From a virus: a stretch of DNA of 26,763 bases. A model generated the notes under the pieces. That model saw nothing but the letters and a program-made list of their open reading frames with translations, did no database searches and was not told the DNA's origin. Below, piece after piece: positions 25,172 to 26,763 of the stretch (its first letter is position 1; each line of letters opens with the position of its first letter). The stretch covers positions 1 through 26,763 of IMG/VR virus record IMGVR_UViG_3300014501_000059; one strand, given 5' to 3'. The position numbers and the translations under genes are program-made.

Positions 25172-25337
25172 CTATAGACCAGAACCATAAAGGACTTAAC
25201 CACCCATAGATCCTATAGGCTTTACTACCTTTATGTTTCTTATCTTCCTTAGCCATAACTATATCCATTAGATCTGGGAAACTTAGTTCTTTCTTATTGT
25301 ATAAACTATAAGCTTCTGTAATAGTTAGTCTTGACAT
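25161..25337 (-). CDS. First gene of the leftward operon, 58 residues
   Basis: ATG 25337 to TAA 25161, beginning MSRLTITEAYSLYNKKELSF and ending LSPLWFWSIDDA. It is small, basic in the middle (MAKEDKKHKGSKAYRIYGW) and aromatic at the end, with no clear membrane helix. It overlaps the start of the next gene in another frame. Its first codons contain, on the other strand, the -35 box of the rightward promoter. It has no good ribosome site, and one of the possible leftward promoters would give it only a very short leader. Family not recognised. Confidence 0.7.
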   Translation of the reverse strand: MSRLTITEAYSLYNKKELSFPDLMDIVMAKEDKKHKGSKAYRIYGWLSPLWFWSIDDA

Positions 25338-25359
25338 ACGTCGTTAAGTATAATATACT
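25331..25359 (+). promoter_or_regulatory. Rightward sigma70-type promoter
   Basis: TTGACA at 25331-25336, exactly 17 bases, then TATACT at 25354-25359. The predicted start is near 25366, leaving a leader of about 25 bases that contains the AGGAGA ribosome site of the 72-residue gene. The -35 is perfect and the -10 has one mismatch. The -35 lies inside the first codons of the leftward operon's first gene. A TATAAT at 25349 is only 12 bases from the -35 and does not fit. Confidence 0.75.
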
Positions 25360-25360
25360 T
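25346..25360. promoter_or_regulatory. Palindrome over the rightward -10 box, candidate operator
   Basis: AAGTATA and TATACTT are perfect 7-base arms around a single central A. The palindrome covers the -10 of the rightward promoter and lies just downstream of the predicted leftward start. A dimeric repressor bound here would block the rightward promoter and impede leftward transcription. AT-rich palindromes also arise by chance, so this is a candidate only. Confidence 0.4.
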
Positions 25361-25373
25361 CTTTCATATGTCT

Positions 25374-25402
25374 ATTATACAGGAGATATTGTGAAAAGTC
25401 AA
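25374..25402 (-). promoter_or_regulatory. Leftward sigma70-type promoter for the late operon
   Basis: Read on the minus strand: TTGACT (25402-25397), exactly 17 bases, then TATAAT (25379-25374). The predicted start is near 25367, about 30 bases before the first leftward gene. The -10 is perfect and the -35 has one mismatch. The -35 lies in codons 3-4 of the rightward 72-residue gene and the spacer contains that gene's ribosome site. A second weaker leftward pair (TAGACA, 16 bases, TATACT at 25374-25347) overlaps it and would give an almost leaderless mRNA. Confidence 0.75.
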
Positions 25403-25609
25403 GAAAAGCCCATCGGGCTGGTTCCCGATGAACTTCCAAACATGTGGAGACTCATTTGGGCTAATGGTGATAAATCTAAAGATTATTACAATTTATCCCG
25501 AGCTAAAGACAATTTAAAGCATTATGACGACAAGATGTATAAAAAGCGGGGGTTCGCTCGCTTACAGAAGCCAAACGCTATGGGCTGGGAAGCCCGTACG
25601 TGCGTTTAA
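25391..25609 (+). CDS. First gene of the rightward operon, 72 residues
   Basis: The GTG at 25391 is chosen because AGGAGA lies five bases upstream. A TTG at 25331 in the same frame lies inside the promoter and is rejected. The product starts with VKSQEKPIGLVPDELPNMWR, has a basic middle (SRAKDNLKHYDDKMYKKRGF) and ends AMGWEARTCV. It is soluble-looking and Trp- and Lys-rich. Small basic early phage proteins often act on host machinery or on transcription. Given its place opposite the late operon promoter, a regulatory role is attractive but unproven. I do not recognise the family, and no helix-turn-helix is obvious. Confidence 0.75.
   Translation: MKSQEKPIGLVPDELPNMWRLIWANGDKSKDYYNLSRAKDNLKHYDDKMYKKRGFARLQKPNAMGWEARTCV
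25411..25430 (+). repeat. Perfect 7-bp inverted repeat inside the first rightward gene
   Basis: CATCGGG and CCCGATG flank the six bases CTGGTT, about 45-65 bases after the predicted rightward start. In RNA it would form a stable hairpin soon after the start codon. In DNA it is a dyad just behind the leftward promoter's -35. It could be an operator or an mRNA structure affecting translation, or simply coding sequence. Confidence 0.5.
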
Positions 25610-25619
25610 ATCACCTACA

Positions 25620-25635
25620 GGCTACTAGGGTAGCC
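25620..25635 (+). other. Stem-loop after the first rightward gene
   Basis: GGCTAC and GTAGCC pair perfectly around a TAGG loop, eleven bases after the stop of the 72-residue gene. No T-run follows, so it is not a full intrinsic terminator. It may be an RNA processing site or a pause site in the 114-base gap before the next gene. Confidence 0.5.
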
Positions 25636-25723
25636 AAATGACTAGAAAGTAGCATAAAATCGTATATCCATGGCATCTACGCTGGTGGAAAGAAATTATG
25701 GGTTTGATTATAGGAGAGTATTA

Positions 25724-25828
25724 ATGTTCTGGAGATTTATAGATAATCGTTGTGTTCTGTGGTTCTGGGAATATGAACCGTATGTACGCTGGACAGACGT
25801 TCTTAAAAATGAGAATATTCTACAATGA
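25724..25828 (+). CDS. 34-residue aromatic small protein
   Basis: ATG 25724 has a strong AGGAGA ribosome site seven bases upstream. The product starts MFWRFIDNRCVLWFWEYEPY and ends VLKNENILQ, with six Trp/Phe in the first 20 residues. An in-frame ATG at 25670 would add 18 residues but lacks a ribosome site. The stop overlaps the next ATG (ATGA), which supports translational coupling and a real two-gene unit. Aromatic, amphipathic composition suggests a membrane-surface or protein-binding peptide. Function unknown. Confidence 0.6.
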   Translation: MFWRFIDNRCVLWFWEYEPYVRWTDVLKNENILQ

Positions 25829-25983
25829 GCTGGTACACTACGAAAGAAGAAGCTGAGAAAGCTTGTGAAAAGAAAGAAAAGGAATTCGGACAGGAATTCG
25901 TTGTTTTGAAAGATTCTGAGAAAGAGGGCTGTTGGTGGGCGCAGAGAAAGAATTCATTAAAAAACCTGTGCGATATTTTTTAG
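25825..25983 (+). CDS. 52-residue charged small protein, possibly extended by frameshift
   Basis: ATG 25825 overlaps the previous stop as ATGA. The product starts MSWYTTKEEAEKACEKKEKE, continues FGQEFVVLKDSEKEGCWWAQ and ends at a TAG at 25981 after SLKNLCDIF. The first 43 residues look like a small folded alpha/beta protein. The last nine look out of character. Near the end, the codons TTA-AAA-AAC contain the heptamer A-AAA-AAC in the correct phase for a -1 shift. The -1 frame is then open for 31 codons. Either this is a frameshift gene of 78 residues or the A-run carries an indel. It may also be just two overlapping frames. Confidence 0.65.
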   Translation: MSWYTTKEEAEKACEKKEKEFGQEFVVLKDSEKEGCWWAQRKNSLKNLCDIF

Positions 25984-26060
25984 GTACTAAAAGTTGTCCG
26001 ATAAATGTTTGGATCAATTCATTGCTTGAACGACGGGGTGGTGCCCCCTACTATGGGTAG
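25959..26060 (+). other. Candidate -1 frameshift site and downstream extension
   Basis: The heptamer lies at 25959-25965. In the -1 frame the next codons read PVRYFLGTKSCPINVWINSL and then LERRGGAPYYG before TAG at 26058. This stretch is richer in structured-protein residues than the zero-frame end. It also has a possible separate start, GTG at 25935, with GAGG seven bases upstream. No convincing stem follows at the usual 5-9-base spacing; a GGGG/CCCC stem lies about 70 bases on. A purine stretch about ten bases upstream (AGAGAAAG) is only a weak Shine-Dalgarno-like stimulator. Addition of a single A to the six-A run would fuse the two frames. Confidence 0.45.
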
Positions 26061-26141
26061 ATGAATAATCGAACTGGAACAACAAAATAAAATATGAAAG
26101 CCTCTAAGTTTGCAATGATCGACATCTCTAAGACACTCCAA

Positions 26142-26168
26142 TAGTTGGATGCAATAGCTAACCAACTA
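26142..26168. repeat. Inverted repeat TAGTTGG/CCAACTA
   Basis: Perfect 7-base arms with a 13-base spacer, lying after the last rightward small gene. It could be a protein-binding dyad or a weak RNA hairpin; no T-run follows closely. The role is unknown. Confidence 0.5.
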
Positions 26169-26176
26169 ACGTTGTC

Positions 26177-26196
26177 TTACTAATGGTTACTAATGG
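26177..26196. repeat. Tandem direct repeat, two copies of TTACTAATGG
   Basis: Two perfect adjacent 10-base copies. This is close to one helical turn per copy, so a protein binding both would contact the same DNA face. Two copies may also be a simple slippage product. Confidence 0.55.
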
Positions 26197-26258
26197 ATAA
26201 CACTTAGTATCCTAAGGGTTCTAATAGACACTTAGACAGCGCGCGTAGCGCAATAGAC

Positions 26259-26296
26259 AAAAAGAAAGCCCCGGAAGCCTAATGGCTGCCGAGGCT
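26259..26296 (-). terminator. Intrinsic terminator (leftward; possibly bidirectional)
   Basis: The arms at 26267-26279 and 26284-26296 pair over 13 positions with two mismatches around a TAAT loop. On the minus strand the stem is followed by TTTCTTTTTG, a clear U-tract. It lies about 100 bases after the stop of the leftward gene at the right edge and should end that transcript. On the plus strand the stem is followed by GTTTGTTTG, so it may also stop rightward transcription from the small-gene operon. It is strong and G+C-rich, unlike the AT-rich phage sequence to its left. Confidence 0.85.
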
Positions 26297-26319
26297 GTTT
26301 GTTTGATGTGTTTGTTAGT

Positions 26320-26378
26320 GCTGGCGCATTGGCCTAGCAATGCTCTTGCGAGCGTGTGAGCTAAGCGAACGCGCCAGC
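26320..26378 (-). other. Long imperfect hairpin, possible structured RNA or site
   Basis: The outer arms GCTGGCGC (26320-26327) and GCGCCAGC (26371-26378) pair perfectly. Inside, further short paired blocks are separated by single mismatches (TT/AA, GC/GC, TAGC/GCTA). They are capped by GCTC-TTGC-GAGC at 26342-26353. The whole forms a 59-base rod in the 3' region of the leftward gene's transcript, before the terminator. It could protect the 3' end, be a small RNA, or be a DNA site such as a recombination or origin element. Confidence 0.6.
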
Positions 26379-26392
26379 TAGTTGACGTTGTG

Positions 26393-26763
26393 TTACTTGC
26401 TCGCTTGCGCCTGCCGCAACGCCTCAACCTTGGCGTTATCGGCGATGTTCAGATTGTCATACTGAACATGATACTTGTCATAGATTGGCTTGAGAAGAAT
26501 GAACAAGTCGCACTGTGACCGCAGGAATGCTTCATCCAGCGGCTTTGTGTTCAGTTTGCGATAGATCAAAGACAAGTTCTCATTCTTCTCCAGATAACCG
26601 GCCATTAATCCGGCCGATGCTTCGTAGCCCTCAAGGTTCAAAGGCTTGCCGTCCTTGCCGTCCTTCGGACCTTTCGTGGCAGTAGCCACGATAGCCTCGT
26701 ATGTGCCGCCGTTCTCTTTCGCGGCTTCCACGTCATAGGTAAGGAACTGTCCGATGCTAACGA
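26393..26763 (-). CDS. Unknown protein, partial (N-terminus beyond right edge)
   Basis: The frame is open from the right edge to TAA at 26393-26395, giving at least 122 residues. A GTG at 26731 is not a convincing start because the frame continues upstream of it (VSIGQFLTYDVEAA). Visible features are a Lys/Gly/Asp-rich loop (ATKGPKDGKDGKPLNLEG) and a mostly helical remainder (LRSQCDLFILLKPIYDKYHV), ending VEALRQAQASK. Codon use is unlike that of the phage genes to the left: CTG, GCC, GGC, CGC and AAG dominate, and CTA and AGA are absent. The terminator follows on the same strand. I do not recognise the family. It may be a phage early gene from another source or a host gene. Confidence 0.75.
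   Translation of the reverse strand, partial: VSIGQFLTYDVEAAKENGGTYEAIVATATKGPKDGKDGKPLNLEGYEASAGLMAGYLEKNENLSLIYRKLNTKPLDEAFLRSQCDLFILLKPIYDKYHVQYDNLNIADNAKVEALRQAQASK

Larger units (their letters stand above)
26061..26392. other. Gene-poor region between convergent transcription units
   Basis: About 330 bases without a convincing gene. The left part is AT-rich and holds an inverted repeat, a tandem 10-bp repeat and only very short frames without ribosome sites. Three TAGACA copies lie at 26225, 26233 and 26254. The right part, from about 26235, is G+C-rich and holds an intrinsic terminator and a long imperfect hairpin. It separates the rightward small-gene operon from a leftward gene that enters from the right edge. 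Confidence 0.65.

Noticed and set aside
25349-25354. TATAAT on the plus strand as -10
   Set aside because: Only 12 bases from the TTGACA; the TATACT at 25354 gives the proper 17-base spacing.
26094-26144. 16-codon frame starting MKASKFAMID
   Set aside because: No ribosome site and very short; it cannot be told from chance.
26320-26378. tRNA gene
   Set aside because: The 59-base fold has a perfect closing stem but is too short, lacks a T-loop motif and lacks a recognisable anticodon arm.
26221-26427. A 68-codon minus-strand frame
   Set aside because: It runs through the terminator and the long hairpin and overlaps the end of the partial gene in another frame; no ribosome site is seen.
1-26763. 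CRISPR array
   Set aside because: No regularly spaced direct repeats were found.

Overview
This window looks like the structural half of a tailed phage of the short-tailed (podovirus-like) type. It is AT-rich, about 40% G+C by hand counts of a few lines, and is probably a metagenomic or otherwise uncharacterised virus of a Gram-negative bacterium. The host guess rests on a T4-type lysozyme paired with small membrane proteins. No polymerase, helicase, integrase or phage-type RNA polymerase lies in the window, so lifestyle cannot be read from gene content. The host species cannot be named.

Almost everything from 25337 down to position 1 is one tightly packed, leftward (minus-strand) late operon. 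In transcription order it holds: ten small genes (25337-22797), including a chitin-binding-like module, a Lys-rich basic protein and two small membrane proteins; terminase large subunit; portal; a small conserved-looking protein; scaffold; major capsid protein; two further virion proteins; two paralogous tail fibres; a small fibre-adjacent protein; a lysis cassette (54-aa protein, GH24 endolysin, three small membrane proteins); tail tube A-like protein; a 94-aa protein; tail nozzle B-like protein; and three internal or ejection proteins. The last of these runs off the left edge. Many junctions are TAATG stop-start overlaps, which suggests translational coupling along the mRNA. Three genes under 60 codons (12295-12459, 23849-23977, 23979-24143) and the 58-codon gene at 25161-25337 fill gaps that would otherwise look empty.

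The control point is 25331-25402. A rightward promoter (TTGACA, 17 bp, TATACT) and a leftward promoter (TTGACT, 17 bp, TATAAT) face each other, and their predicted start sites nearly coincide. The -35 box of each lies in the first codons of the gene driven by the other. The leftward promoter would drive the late operon. The rightward one drives a short operon of small unknown genes (25391-26060), which ends in a possible -1 frameshift on an A-AAA-AAC heptamer.

From about 26230 to the right edge the sequence changes character. It becomes richer in G+C with different codon use, and carries a long imperfect hairpin, a strong intrinsic terminator and the 3' part of a leftward gene that runs off the window. 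This segment may be a transferred module, another phage region or a host-derived or assembly junction.
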